Shown: positions 37,374 through 48,547 of the stretch, piece by piece | Numbering within the stretch: the first letter of the stretch is position 1 | Layout of the letters: each line of letters starts with the position of its first letter | Assembly (NCBI GenBank): GCA_029532625.1 | Contig: JARFXM010000009.1 | Location: 1,426,001 to 1,490,000, forward strand | Direction: 5' to 3' | From: Lomentospora prolificans | Taxonomy: Eukaryota > Ascomycota > Sordariomycetes > Microascales > Microascaceae | DNA length: 64,000 nucleotides | Notes under the pieces: model-generated | Told to the model about the DNA's origin: nothing | Seen by the model: only the letters and a program-made list of their open reading frames with translations | The model's database searches: none | Position numbers and translations under genes: made by a program

Positions 37374-38268
37374 CAGAAGCTTCGCTGGCGTCTCTCCGCC
37401 TGCTTCGTGCATATGCAGTTCGTATCAGTTGAGCTCCACCGCGTCTGTTCGCCGTGTCTGTTCTCCACGGGGGGGTAGCAGCGCATCGGGTCCGTTCCAT
37501 CCACAATCTAATCTTTCCATTTGACACACCCACAGACCACAGATGCACGTCGTGGGGGCTACTAGTAATGTCCTTGAGATGACGAGAGGCGGCCGCAGGC
37601 ACAGTTCCTGTCTCTGTGGCTGGCTTTCCGGGAGAAAGAGTGAGGGAAAAAGGAGGATCCGGTCACATTCGGGAGTTGCTCGCAAGAGAGACGCTCCTAG
37701 GATCCATCATTGATCTGATCGTGGCCAGCTGGCATTGACAATCTGGGAATATACATTATGCTCCTCCTCCTACGGACATAAGCGAAGCAACTCCCTTGAA
37801 GTCACATGTTGGCATTTGTGAACCATCAGCCCTCTCAAGATGATCAATGCCAGGCGCTAAAAACCATTGACCACTGGGCCCTTTCGCCCGACAGTGCACA
37901 AACCAGGTGTAAGTCCAAGTCTCCTCCAGCCACCGAGTGGCAGCCAAAGAGCATCATGATATTTGGTGAAACAGAAACCTGAATCTTCTTCACCATCTCA
38001 ACACCTGCAGCGGCCTGTAGCCAGCGTCCTGCACCGGCCCACCCCCTCCATCCGAAAAGCCGAACCAAGATTTCGTCCATTCCTTCCCCAGTCCTTCAAA
38101 CACCACCCTCAGATCAGACGAACAGTAACCCTCCATCTTCCCTATTTACCGTTTCGCACGTAACACTGGCCCATCATCAGCCCATCAACACCCTCAGAAG
38201 CCCAGCCCATCGCGCCCCCACCGAGATGGCATAACGATGCGCCGTAGATCCGACGCTAAAACGCGCGC

Positions 38269-38290
38269 ACACACACACACACACACACAC
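38269..38290. repeat. (AC)11 microsatellite
   Basis: Perfect AC dinucleotide array in intergenic sequence, preceded by CGCG and followed by pyrimidine-rich CTC/CAT sequence. Confidence 0.85.
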
Positions 38291-38700
38291 GCACACTCTC
38301 CCCATCTCCCCATCTCTCTCCGTCTCCATCTCTCCTCTCCTCTCCAAACAGAAACTCGAAATGATGGGAATTCCGAGAAATTCTGCAGATAAGTAAAGGA
38401 AGGGCAATAGAATGGAAATCATAGTTTGCGCTTCTAGGAGAATTTCCCTGGTTTTTTGGTCTCCACCACGGTGAATCCCGACCCGATTTCATCGACGCTA
38501 CCTTGAACCAACATCACCACAGACCCCCTGCTTTCCCACGTGAAATGCAAAGAATGTTCGGCAATCCACCACAAAATCATGGGAGACTCGTAGTAATGGA
38601 TCTTACGCCTACTATCTTCATAAGTTGACACCAGTCCTGGTTCACTCTCTACAAGTACAGACACTCTTTACAAGTACAGACATAAGCACGTGGCATGTAG

Positions 38701-38742
38701 CACATAGCACATAGCACATAGCACATAGCACATCGCACATAA
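38701..38742. repeat. heptanucleotide tandem array (CACATAG)n
   Basis: Four perfect copies of CACATAG are followed by two degenerate copies (CACATCG, CACATAA), a 7-bp period over 42 bp. Just to the left, a roughly 20-bp segment containing ACAAGTACAGACA is directly duplicated (about 38648-38682). Confidence 0.85.
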
Positions 38743-39099
38743 AGTAGTAACCGCATTTCTTTTATAACAGTAGCAATCCGTCCTGAGCCACCGGACTGCG
38801 GCCAGATAGTTCTCCCCCCGCCATAAGGCTGACATGTAGGAATAGTACATCGAAGTAGATAGGAACCCTCCTTCCAGCGGTCCTAACCAACACTTCTGTC
38901 CATGATCCCTAGGGATCGGTACACGATCTAATATGCAACCAGCCCCCCACCCTTTTTTAAACACCAAGGGATATGCTTTGTAAACCGAAACAACCGTAAA
39001 AGGTGGCTAAGAAAATACGAAAATTATCATGAATAATGGTTGGGCTAAGCTTGATCAAGACGTATAACAGATCAGAAAACGTCAACGCGTGTCTACAAC

Positions 39100-41900
39100 T
39101 TAATTTCCGGATGGCGGAGGAACTGCAAATCTCGATCGATCGGGAGGCGGCGGGAGCTGCGCAGGAATCACGTCAACGTCTGAATCCGACTCGCTATTTG
39201 ACCCAGACTCAACTCCCTGCTGCGCATGTAGTGGTCTGCCCGTCCGCTTAAAGCTCGCCGGTGTAGCGACCACCGTGTTTTCGGCCCGCTCGCGCTTCGG
39301 GGTCGCTGAGTGCAGCACTTGGTTCAAGTTGGAATCCCGGCGGGGTGGTGATTGATGGCGCGGCTGCTGAGTTAGAGGCGCCTGAGTTGGAAGCGCTGCT
39401 ACAGTAGTAGGTGGCGCGGCCGGAGCCGATGACGGTACCGGTGCCGGTGCGGCAGCCACCGTCAGATTGACTCTCTCAGTAGCCGCCGCCGCCGCCGTTA
39501 GGGCTGCAACATCCGCCCCTACCGGCTTTCGGGTAGGTGTTTGCTGCGAGGAAGGATAGTCTACCTGCGTCGGAATCGCATCACCCTTCTCGCTCACACG
39601 AGCCTTCTTGCTCTGGTGCATACCAACCGAATCAGGCGTGGGCGCAGAGCCAGGGGTCGCGCCAAGAGCCCGGGCACGGTCCTCCATAATTTCATGCCTG
39701 TTCCTTCTCGTACGCAGCTTGACGCCGTACTTCTTCCGGATCATCGATTGCTTCGTGGCAAGACTATTCTTGAGGCTGTCCATCCTAACCTTTAGCTCAA
39801 ATGGGTTGGCAATCTCTAGCTGCGCCTGACGCATCCGCTCAGAATACACTTCTTCCGCCTCCTGCAACTGGATGTTCAAATCTTTCAGTTTCTGGGGAGT
39901 CAGATGTGCGTAAGGATGGTCTGGCCCGGTTGCGCGGGTCGGTCCGTGCGCCGGCGTCACCGGGGCGATAAATCGCTGATTGCTAGCTTGTGGCGCAGGC
40001 ATCCTTGATGAAAAATCTGGCACCATGGCCTGGCCAACACCGTTCGAATTCTGGGTCAGGGTGTTTGGCGGTGGTCCCGCCGAGGGTTGATTCTTTGCAG
40101 GGGGCAGCTGCACGGCCGGTTGGGGAACAGGGCTGTTGTCACCGGACGAGACGACGATCGGCGATGCCGCAGAGTAACACCCGGTATCGGACTGGGCGTT
40201 CCCTTCTTGACTGTAACACACGGCATTCTTCGCATGATAATCAAGACCATATCTCGTAGAGAAAGTCTGGCCGCAGAGTCCACACGTGAATTTCGTGCTG
40301 GCCGCCTGCTTTTGGCAAATTCTCTTTCTCATATGCTAAATCGCAGTTAGTTCGATAGGTCCAGTATGACAGCCAATGATGACGACATAAGATATGACTT
40401 ACATGATCCCGCGCAGCCTCTATGGTGAACTGTCTCCTACAGAGTGGGCATGCAAGGGGAGGAGCTGCAGCGGGAGCTGGCGCCGGTACAGTGGGAACGA
40501 GGGGCGCTGCTTGACCGTGGGGATTGGGTTGAGGTATTTGCCTATTGGTGGTGTTGAAGGTGTTGAGGGCAGAGAGAGGCTGTGCTGGGCCAACTGCCTC
40601 GGCTTTCGCCAGCACTGCTGGAGGGCCATCCTCGATGATGTCTCCCGAATCGTAACCAAGGCGCTCAGCACGTGCAAGCATGTTTAGCAGTGGTCGCGCC
40701 GCTATAGTTTCTAGACGGCGCGTCATAGCCTTGTCGAGAAGACTCTCTGGGGCGTTGGCGACAATGAAATCTTCCATTTTGCCCAACAGCTCAGGCTTAG
40801 CGTGCATCATCAACTCTTCCCCGGCCACGCTCATCAATTTACTACCAAGAAGCCTCATCACTGCCGTTGCCGTCTCCGGAATGGCTCGATCCAACGCTGC
40901 AGTCAACTAGCGAGATACACTCATTAGACTCTCTTCTCACCACCTCGACCATCTAGACAAGCGAGAGAGAAGCACTTACCACAAATTGAAGGTGAGCGTG
41001 ATCCCCAGCAATTGACCTCTCCCAGGTGTCTCTGACGATGCGGCGAAATGCTTCAGGGGAGACTTTGATAATGGCATTGTAAAGATCGTTACATTCATTA
41101 GTCATGGTTTGCGAGGAGTTGACTTGGTCAGTCGGCAGGGGGAACCCAAGGCCACTCAAGATATTCTCTGGAGTGTACGGCCCTTTCGTCTCAACAGGCA
41201 ATTGGGGACTGCCCGTAGAGTATCCAGTCTTTGGCGGTAGGGATGTGGATGTTGGGAGAGGAGAAGGAACGTTGGCGTACGGAGCTGGAGGTGCGGGTGG
41301 CATGGACTTTGTTCTAGCAGATGGCGGAGCTGGAGCTTGTACCGACGGTACGGGAGTCGGGGGTGCGGATGGCACGCGAGGGGGCAGGTGTTCACACAAG
41401 GCCTGGATGTGCGGAACTGCGCTACTAGGAGGCAGAGGAGTCGGAGCTGGAATCTGAGGTTGGGGGCTAGGGAGAGGTCCAGGATTCGGCCCTGTGGCCT
41501 GGACGACCGTAGGAGTGAGCGGCGATGAAGAAGAAGAACCGGCCGCACCGCGGGCGGGGTCGGCCATCGTCGCGTTCATAGTCCCCATGGCGTGCCCCGC
41601 ATCAGCTTTTCCCGTAAGTGACGGTAAGGTGTTTGCACTCGGCGATGCAGGCTGGGTTGGAGTAGATCCCGTGGGCAAAGGGCTCCGTTCCTTAGGCCCG
41701 GGCGTTGTAGTTCGGGAAGGTGCCAACTGCGGCGCTACCGAGTTAGCGCGTTGCACAGGAGCAGGCTGGCGGTCAGGTGCTGCGTCGACATGCTCTGTCG
41801 TTGTTGGGACAGGAGCGGAGGCAGTGGTCTTCACAACAGCGACGGCCGGGGCAGAAGGGCCGCTCTGCTGGGAAGCTCCAGCCTCGACTTGATCGCTCAT
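39100..41900 (-). CDS. zinc-finger protein with paired C2HC fingers, function unknown
   Basis: Predicted nuclear protein of 886 residues from exons 40980-41900, 40403-40906 and 39100-40335. Residues 1 to about 230 are Pro/Ser/Thr-rich and disordered. An alpha-helical region (about 240-400, DLYNAIIKVSPEAFRRIVRDTW onward) follows. Two fingers lie at about 460-482 and 491-513: CPLC with DHHMRKRIC and CGLCGQTFSTRYGLDYHAKNAVC. Each has the C2H2 spacing, but Cys replaces the final His (H-x5-C). The first finger is split by an intron and only appears once exons 2 and 3 are joined. A predicted coiled coil follows (LTPQKLKDLNIQLQEAEEVY, ending in NSLATKQSMIRKKYGVKLRTRR), then a Ser/Pro/Ala-rich tail with an acidic SNSESDSDVD patch. 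DNA or protein binding is likely, but the target is unknown. Confidence 0.82.
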
Positions 41901-42782
41901 CTTTTACGTTGACTGATATGGATAGAAAGTTTGGCCGGCCATCTAGAGGCCAGAGCAAGGTTCTGGTCGTCAGCTAGGACCAAGCCTTCCTTTGCTACGA
42001 TTGATCAGGCAGGGGATGCTGAGACCGGGAGCACGTCGCGGCGAGGTCGCCAAGTGAAATACTCCCACAAATACGACGGCCGCTCCAAAGGAGATTGGCG
42101 CTCTGAGTCTAGGGAAAGAAGTTCTTCTCGTAGACAAAGAGCAATTTTGGTTGGCGAATCCTCCCAATCAATCGATTTAAAGAAAATGGCGGGTCGACGG
42201 AGGGCGTCGCCAACTATTCGCTTCGCCTGTTGCGGCGCGCGTTGTGCTGTAGAATTTTAGCGTCGTGCTTAAAGTAGCCAGCAATGGCATGTGGGGACGC
42301 GTTAAGTGGCTGGCTTCAAGGACAAAATTTTGAAAAAGCTGTTGACTAATAGTCAATAATAAACATATAATCTATCAGTAGCATGGGAAAAGGGGTCAAA
42401 ACACCATTTTATACCAAGCGGCCCCAGTCTAAAGTTATTATGTAATTTATTAACTATTAGACTCATTGATGTAAGTGGGTGTTGTGCTTGCTGATTGTAA
42501 GTTTTCACCTGTATAATTTTACTAATCATATATAATAAGTTAACTTCTCAGCCGCCATACTATACAAGTCACGAGGTCTCATCCGAAATCGTCCATGGTG
42601 TTGTCGGCAGCAAGAGGATTATGCCACGCTTTTACCCAAGAGAAGGCCCAAGTCAAGTCATGTAGTTCAGTCGCTCCTGTACGTTTTATTACTTTTACCT
42701 TTTCCGCATATCAAACAATACAAGTGAAACGATATCAAATATTCCTTGCGACCATTCATTGATTGATTCACACCCTTAAAGT
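41901..42782. other. intergenic region with AT-rich island
   Basis: Promoter of the C2HC finger gene at the left. From about 42300 to 42560 the sequence turns clearly AT-rich (TAATAG, AATAAT and TTATTA blocks), unlike the surrounding GC-balanced DNA. No open frame of note. Confidence 0.55.
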
Positions 42783-43244
42783 TCATATTATTCTTCCCAT
42801 CAGCATCCACAGCATTGCCCCAAATACCAGCCCCAAGGCCGTCGCAGTATTGAATGAACCCGGCGCACCAATCACCTTGGTTCCGCCAGACGCCGGGGGT
42901 CGGCCACCGGAGCCGTCCCCTTGATCCTCCGAATGAAGAATCTCAAAGTCGTATGTCAAGCCTGCCGGTGAACAGATAGTGCCGTCGGAGCATGGCATCT
43001 CGATGCTCCAGATCCCGTCCGCGCAGCGCTGCCACGAGTCCGTCATGCAGTTCCACTGCCCTTCCGACCCCTCGCATCCCGAACCCGCCGCCTGCCGGGG
43101 TCGGAGCTCCCGTGGTGAGGGTGAAGACATGTCGCCTGCGTCAGACGAAAGCACAGCACCGGCAAGCATGCTTCGGCCGGAAAAGAGAAAGAGTAGAAGA
43201 GTGTAGAGGAAGGAGGACATTGGCAGTCGTAATATCCGCGCCAT
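42783..43244 (-). CDS. small cysteine-containing secreted protein, probable GPI anchor
   Basis: Intronless, 153 residues. It has an N-terminal hydrophobic signal (SSFLYTLLLFLFSGRSMLAGA, about residues 10-30), a short Ser/Pro/Arg linker, and then a compact core with five cysteines and conserved-looking tryptophans: GCEGSEGQWNC, SWQRCADGIWSIEMPCSDGT and CSPAGLTYDFEI. A Gly/Ser/Pro spacer follows, and a C-terminal hydrophobic segment (TATALGLVFGAMLWMLMG) preceded by small residues fits a GPI-anchor signal. The QWNC-W-RC-W-PC-GT-C pattern is like small fungal wall or effector-type surface proteins. I know no defined function. The uneven cysteine count leaves one residue unpaired or linked to a partner. 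Confidence 0.75.
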   Translation of the reverse strand: MARILRLPMSSFLYTLLLFLFSGRSMLAGAVLSSDAGDMSSPSPRELRPRQAAGSGCEGSEGQWNCMTDSWQRCADGIWSIEMPCSDGTICSPAGLTYDFEILHSEDQGDGSGGRPPASGGTKVIGAPGSFNTATALGLVFGAMLWMLMGRII

Positions 43245-44239
43245 CTTTTTGTAGGGCGTGCGGTAAGTGGAGTGTACGCGGATAACGGTGTGCGATGTGC
43301 GATGTTAGCCGGTGAAAAAGCTCAACCAAATCTTGAACGCAATCACCAAAAAGGTGCAAATTGAATTCATAAATGCAAATGCGTAGATTTGGTGAAAGCG
43401 AGAACAAGAGGGGATATATTAAGGCCTCCAGCTACCATCCCCCGGGTTATATATGCCGCGCCGTGCTCACGTCTTCCTTCCTTTTTTTTTCTTTTTTTAT
43501 TCAACTTTGTCTTTCTTCTGCCTTTGCCCTACTCTTCACCAACTTCTCACCCCACGATTTTTTGACATCAATTGCTGCCCAGCGGTGGAGATGCCGAGCG
43601 GCGTACCCTCGGACGTGGTAAGCTCCCATTGGAAGATTGCCGCACCGCACGCAAGTCCCAAAATTGTCGCGTAACCCAATTAATTATCATGCCGAGTCAT
43701 AATGCCCTTCGTGGTACCAAGCCTACTCATCGCAGTCTGAATTTTTTTGGAGCGAAGCTTGTGTGGGAGAACGAGACCTCACTCCGAGTTCACTTGGGCA
43801 GGCTTGGAGAAGAAACATACAGAAACCCTCGGACTACCCTGCATTTCGCATGTGAAAATGTCTAGCGTATTGAATTAGGAAGAAAAAAAAGAAAAGAAAA
43901 AGGAGAAGGAAGAGAAGAGCAAGGAAGAAAACAAAAAGAAAGGCTCTGTGCCATATTTGCTGGCGGCTACATTCCGTGAGTTGCAAGAGACGAGAAGACT
44001 GAAAGATTAATCATATTATCAAACCAATGGTCTAAAGCCTTCTATATACTTGGATAACCTGGACACCTGAACAAAAAAAAAGCCAAATGACACAAATTCA
44101 ATGAACTCCTCGTGAGTGTAACGCTTCCCAGCCCTTGGTCTGCGCTTTGTAATGAAGCTTCGTTTCCATGATATCGACATAATCATACAATTTCACGCGA
44201 GGAATCGACATGCTCCTCGTATGGCGCAGGAGCTTTTGC
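43245..44239. other. intergenic region between two surface-protein genes
   Basis: Contains the promoter of the 153-residue protein gene (CT-rich near 43470-43500) and a polypurine patch at 43880-43945. No gene seen. Confidence 0.5.
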
Positions 44240-45157
44240 CTATTCTGCTTTGCGAGATTTATACGCAGCCGTTGCATTCCAATACGGAGAGCTCGTCTGA
44301 ATAACCCTGCTCATAAACTCCTCGGAAACAGAGGTTGCGACAGTCCCAGTGGAAAGCGGGATTGCGACTTCCAATGTAGTGGTGGGAGTGGCTTCTTGTT
44401 CTGGGGCCGGTTTCCAGTAAGAGAGGGGAATGCTCGGTGTCGGCGCCTCATCGAATGGGACGCTGGTTTCTGGTTGAGAACCGAAACCCGGAATAGTTGT
44501 TGGCAGCTCGGTGGAGGGGGTTACGCTTGACACCCCGTCCCAAGCCACTGTTGAGATCGAGCTCAGTACTTCACTAGTGAAGGAGCTCAGGGGCCAGCTC
44601 CACTCGGGGTCGGACTCGGGAGGGGCCCACGGAAGCACCGTCAAAAACGTGCCCCCTGCCGTGATAGAGGTCTCAAGAATGAAGGTTGTAGAGGAAGATG
44701 GAGTGACAGTGGATGAGGACGCGACGGTGGTGGAGATAGACGACCAACTACTTCTCGAGCTGGCTGGCCCGAAAGGAGAGGGTGCGGGGTTGTTGTGATA
44801 TACCGTCACAGTCGCCTGGCTGTGATCCTTGGTCTCCTTGACGTCTACAACTGGAACTGCCGTGTCAAGAGGCTCTTCTGTCTCAGAGGTAGGCTCGGAT
44901 AAGAATTGGGTGCGGGTAACTGTGATGGAGGGGGCCAGCTTTTGAGTGATGGTGCGAGTGACGGTTATGCCGCTACCATCGTCATCTCCAGAGAAGCCGA
45001 CAACATCAGCCTCGGGATCGACAATATTAACAACCGGGTAATCTGGAGTGGCGGGGCTAGGGTTGCGCGCTCTAAGTCCGACAGGCAGCGCGGAGGTAAG
45101 GTAGTAATGGGTAGAGAGCGTGAGGAGGAGGAGGCTAGAAGGAGTCGGGGCCTTCAT
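44240..45157 (-). CDS. secreted Ser/Thr-rich surface protein, function unknown
   Basis: Intronless, 305 residues from the first ATG (45157). The signal peptide is MKAPTPSSLLLLTLSTHYY with LTSALP as the likely cleavage region, followed by a basic LRAR site that could be processed. The mature part is Ser/Thr/Pro-rich (repeated TVTRT-type motifs, SSTTVASSSTVTPSSSTT) with acidic patches and no cysteine, suggesting a heavily O-glycosylated wall or secreted protein. No clear C-terminal membrane or GPI segment: it ends NATAAYKSRKAE. The frame runs further upstream only from a non-ATG codon. Composition makes homology assignment by eye unsafe. Confidence 0.7.
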   Translation of the reverse strand: MKAPTPSSLLLLTLSTHYYLTSALPVGLRARNPSPATPDYPVVNIVDPEADVVGFSGDDDGSGITVTRTITQKLAPSITVTRTQFLSEPTSETEEPLDTAVPVVDVKETKDHSQATVTVYHNNPAPSPFGPASSRSSWSSISTTVASSSTVTPSSSTTFILETSITAGGTFLTVLPWAPPESDPEWSWPLSSFTSEVLSSISTVAWDGVSSVTPSTELPTTIPGFGSQPETSVPFDEAPTPSIPLSYWKPAPEQEATPTTTLEVAIPLSTGTVATSVSEEFMSRVIQTSSPYWNATAAYKSRKAE

Positions 45158-46535
45158 GTTGCTTCGAGACCCTATCCCAGCAAGGTCGTCGTGGAGGAAG
45201 GGGTTGAAATGTGCGATGAGGTAACTATGTGAGAATCGAGGAATACTCGAAATCTGGTGTTCAAGGGTGCGCAAAAAGTCCGATTCTTCAACTTGGCTAC
45301 AAAACTTGCAGAAACTTGGAAGGAACTCGAAAGCAAAGTTCGCTTAGACCTACATGTTGCTTTAAGAGAATCCATATAACTGTAGATTTCCATTTTTACA
45401 CGAAAAATGTGGAAGGTTGGTCGTGTTAGTGCGGCCCGTGATGCGATTTAGAGGGAGGTTGGGTAGAATATGAGACGAAAACGATCCGTGCACGCCGGCG
45501 GCGTTCCTTCCAAATCTCATTAGCTGGGGTACACGGTACCTGGCGCCATGCCACATTAGGGTCACCAGCCACCGCTTTCTCGTGTTCTGATTGGCTCCTT
45601 CTCCTGAACCCTTTTTCGGACATGGGAGAGATCAAGGGACGCCGCGCAATCGTGCGCAATCGTGGATCGGAATGATCCGACACGATAGTGATAGCGTTCT
45701 AGAAGCGAAATCTTGGTGGCTGATTCTCTTTGCCATCTATTGAGAGAGGCGAAACCAAGGTCGGTGATTTCGCGCTCGGAAGCGCGGGTACAAGAGCACG
45801 TGCGGGTTGAGTCGAGCAGCGGGTGCAGTTGTGGCAGTGCATGTCACCGCCACAATTCGTTTTCCACTACGAAGTATCTCGTGCTAAAATGACATAACCT
45901 CAACTGAGAATTTGCCCCGCAGAGAGAAGTGGACAAAGGGCTGCTTGCCAGGATGACGTACCCGCAACAAAACAAAACCGTGCAATGGAGGGGTAGACCC
46001 CGATCAGAGCCTAGAAACACCCAACACCTTCAATGAATGCCAACAAGACACTGCACCAGTCATCAGTCGCAGTTTATAGATCGGCTTCCTTAACAATTAC
46101 CACAGAGAGGCAGATTTAGTTCGAAACCCCGGCATTCATTAGGAGAAATTCAGAAACTAGGCAACTATGTGAGGGTTGCCAAGCTTCGCTAGTTGCAATA
46201 ACAATAACCCTCCCGATCAGCCGAAGCGGTGCTTGCCAAGGTCGGATGCAGAGGATGACAACGACGGCTTAAAAAAAAAAATACGTACTACATGTGCACG
46301 TAGTGTACCTAAGCTTCAATCTGTAGCTGGCTGGCTTAGCTTCTAAGCCTTCATTCCCCCTCGTCAAGTACGCGTAAAATCCACCGGTCCTGATTCAAGT
46401 TGTCAGCCACGCCACACTTCTGGAAGAATAAAACCATCACCTCCTCAGCGCACCCCAAACCTAATTTCTTCCTCTCACATTTCTAGTTTCTCAACTTTGA
46501 TCGAAGCTTGGGCCTATATCCCACTCTCTTTCATA
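45158..46535. other. divergent intergenic region surface protein / annexin
   Basis: 1.4 kb with both promoters. An imperfect 24-bp palindrome around ATGTGCACGT lies at about 46286-46309, and GTAGCTGGCTGGC at 46323-46335. No gene seen. Confidence 0.5.
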
Positions 46536-48135
46536 ATGTCCTATCCACCTTACCAGGGCTACGGTCGTAAGTAGCATTCCCGTTACAGTTCCGAGTGCGC
46601 CTCTCGCGCAGTATGACTCGCCCTTTGCCTCGAACGGAAGCTAACAGGCCATGCGTATAGAGCCTCAACAAGGCTACGGTCAGCAAGGTCAATACTCTCA
46701 GCCCCCACCCCCGCAAGGCCAAGGGTACTATCCGCCACCCCAAGGGCAATACGGTCAGCCTCCACCAAACCAGTATCCTCCTCCGAACCAGCAATACGGC
46801 GGTTATGCCCCGCCCCCCCCTCAGGGACACCAGCAATATCCGGGACATCAACCTCCTCCCCCAGGGCAAGGATATTACCAACAGCAAGCCCCTCCCCAGG
46901 GGCAGTACGGGCAACCTCCCGCCCCCTACGGCTCGCCTCAACCATATGGCGCTCCGCCTCCCGCGCAATACGGGGCACCCCCTCCTCAGGGCCAGTACGG
47001 CCAGCCGCCCCCCTCAGCAGTACGGAGCACCTCCCCCGACCAACCAGTATCCGCCTCCTGGCGCGCAATATCCTCCCACTCCCGCGAGTCCTGGTTACGG
47101 CCCTCCCCAAATCATCAACTGGGATGCCACTGCCGATGCCCAGGCTTGTCGAGCGGCCATGAAGGGATTCGGTACGGATGAGAAGCTTTTGATTCGAACC
47201 TTAACATCGAAGGATCCTCTTCAGATAGAAGCCCTCCGGGCTGCCTTCCAGCGTCAATTTAGCCGAGACCTCGTCCACGACATTGAAAAGGAAACTAGCG
47301 GAAACCTAGAGTATGGTCTCCTAGCAGTAGCTCGCGGTCCTCTTCTGACCGACGTATATACGCTTCGAGATTCCCTCAAAGGATTGGGAACTAACGAGGT
47401 CCTGCTCAACGATGTGCTCCTCTCCCGATCAAATGCCGATATCCAAGCCATCAAGAGCACTTATTACAACACATTCTCGCGCCGCCTCGAAGACGACGTG
47501 AAGAGCGACTTGAGTGGCAAGACCGAGAGGCATTTTTTGATGGTTCTTGCTGGAAATAGGGCAGAGGACTCTGCGCCTGTGGTGCCGCAGCAAGTTGAAC
47601 AAGACGTGCTTGAGATCTACAAGGCCTCAGAGGGCCGGATGGGTACGGATGAGCTACTCATCTGCAGCATCTTCACGTCGAGGAACGATAATCAACTGCG
47701 CGCCATCGCGCACGCTTACCAACAACGTTATAGCAAGAGCCTGGAACAGGTCATCAAGAGTGTAGGCCCTACCCCCCCTCCCCCCTTTGCTTCTCCATTT
47801 CAAGAACATCGCCACCTGAACCCACATGCTAACGCACGACTTTATAGGAATTTTCCGGCCACATGGAGGATGCACTTCTATACCAACTACGCCATGCTAA
47901 TGACAAGTATATGCACGCCGCTACCCTCCTCGAGGCAACCATGGCCGGCGCCGGCACAAGAGATAAGCTCCTCGCCTCGCGCGTGGTCCGCTACCACTGG
48001 GACCGCAACACGCTAAACAACGTTCGGGGTGCATACTCGCAGCGCTTCGGCAAGGACCTAGCAAGGCGTATCAAGGGCGAGACAAGCGGTGATTTTGAGA
48101 GGTTCTTATTGTCTTGCCTCGGCGAGTCGATTTAA
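46536..48135 (+). CDS. annexin, with apparent frameshift in N-terminal tail
   Basis: Calcium-dependent phospholipid-binding annexin. Exons 46536-46566, 46661-47761 and 47848-48135. The N-terminal tail (about 150 residues) is a Pro/Gln/Gly/Tyr repeat (GQYGQPPP type). Four annexin repeats follow, each opening with the type II calcium-site motif: MKGFGTDEKLL, LKGLGTNEVLL, EGRMGTDELL and MAGAGTRDKLL. The frame entered from the ATG reads through the tail but leaves the annexin frame at a C6 run (47008-47013). Reading one C fewer restores continuity (QPPPQQYGAPPP). No GT-AG intron of suitable length and phase was found to bridge it. Either the sequence has an extra C, or the gene has a real frameshift or an unrecognised splice. 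The annexin core itself is uninterrupted. Confidence 0.9.
47008..47013 (+). other. frame break at C6 run in annexin gene
   Basis: Upstream codons are in one frame and downstream codons are shifted by one base. The amino-acid repeat pattern continues smoothly if one C is ignored, which points to a homopolymer length error or a recent slippage mutation. Confidence 0.75.
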
Positions 48136-48547
48136 AATGAACTGAGTGTTTGCAGACGGCTTCTTTGATGATACCCGGCATAGCAATTCTTAGGCCATGC
48201 CAAAGCCAAGGCAACATTGTCTCCTTGCCGCCTTCCTAAACACTTTTGAGTGCCCTTTTTTCCATGTATCATGTGTTTTTCTCCTGTATTAAGTCTATGA
48301 TAGTTCTAAGCTTGCCAAGCGAAAAATGAAGCCTTTCGACTTTCAACTCCGCCCCGTCCCGCGGAATTCCCCAGCAACCAAGTCCGGAAGTCTCCTAGCG
48401 GCAAATCATATTAGAGGTTGTATCTCGGCGGAAGCGAGCAACGGCAACTCTGGGATACCACGGTGCATGTGTCGCGTATTACTACTCCTTCTGATTGGTA
48501 GGGGCTAAGGCCATGAGAAGATTCTGTTCCTTGGTTACGAGTAGGTA
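48136..48547. other. convergent intergenic region annexin / MFS transporter
   Basis: About 410 bp of 3' flanking sequence of two converging genes. Nothing else seen. Confidence 0.55.

Larger units (their letters stand above)
35663..39099. other. 3.4-kb intergenic region with simple repeats
   Basis: No gene seen. It contains an AT dinucleotide patch near 36354-36366, a T27 run at 37347-37373, an AC microsatellite at 38269-38290 and a 7-bp tandem array at 38701-38742. It includes the promoter of the 884-residue protein gene and the 3' region of the C2HC finger gene. Confidence 0.55.

Noticed and set aside
37347..37376. T27 followed by CAG as a possible splice acceptor of an undetected gene
   Set aside because: No open downstream exon with coding character could be recognised.
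46583..47110. 175-codon minus-strand open frame
   Set aside because: Antisense to the Pro/Gln-rich annexin tail.
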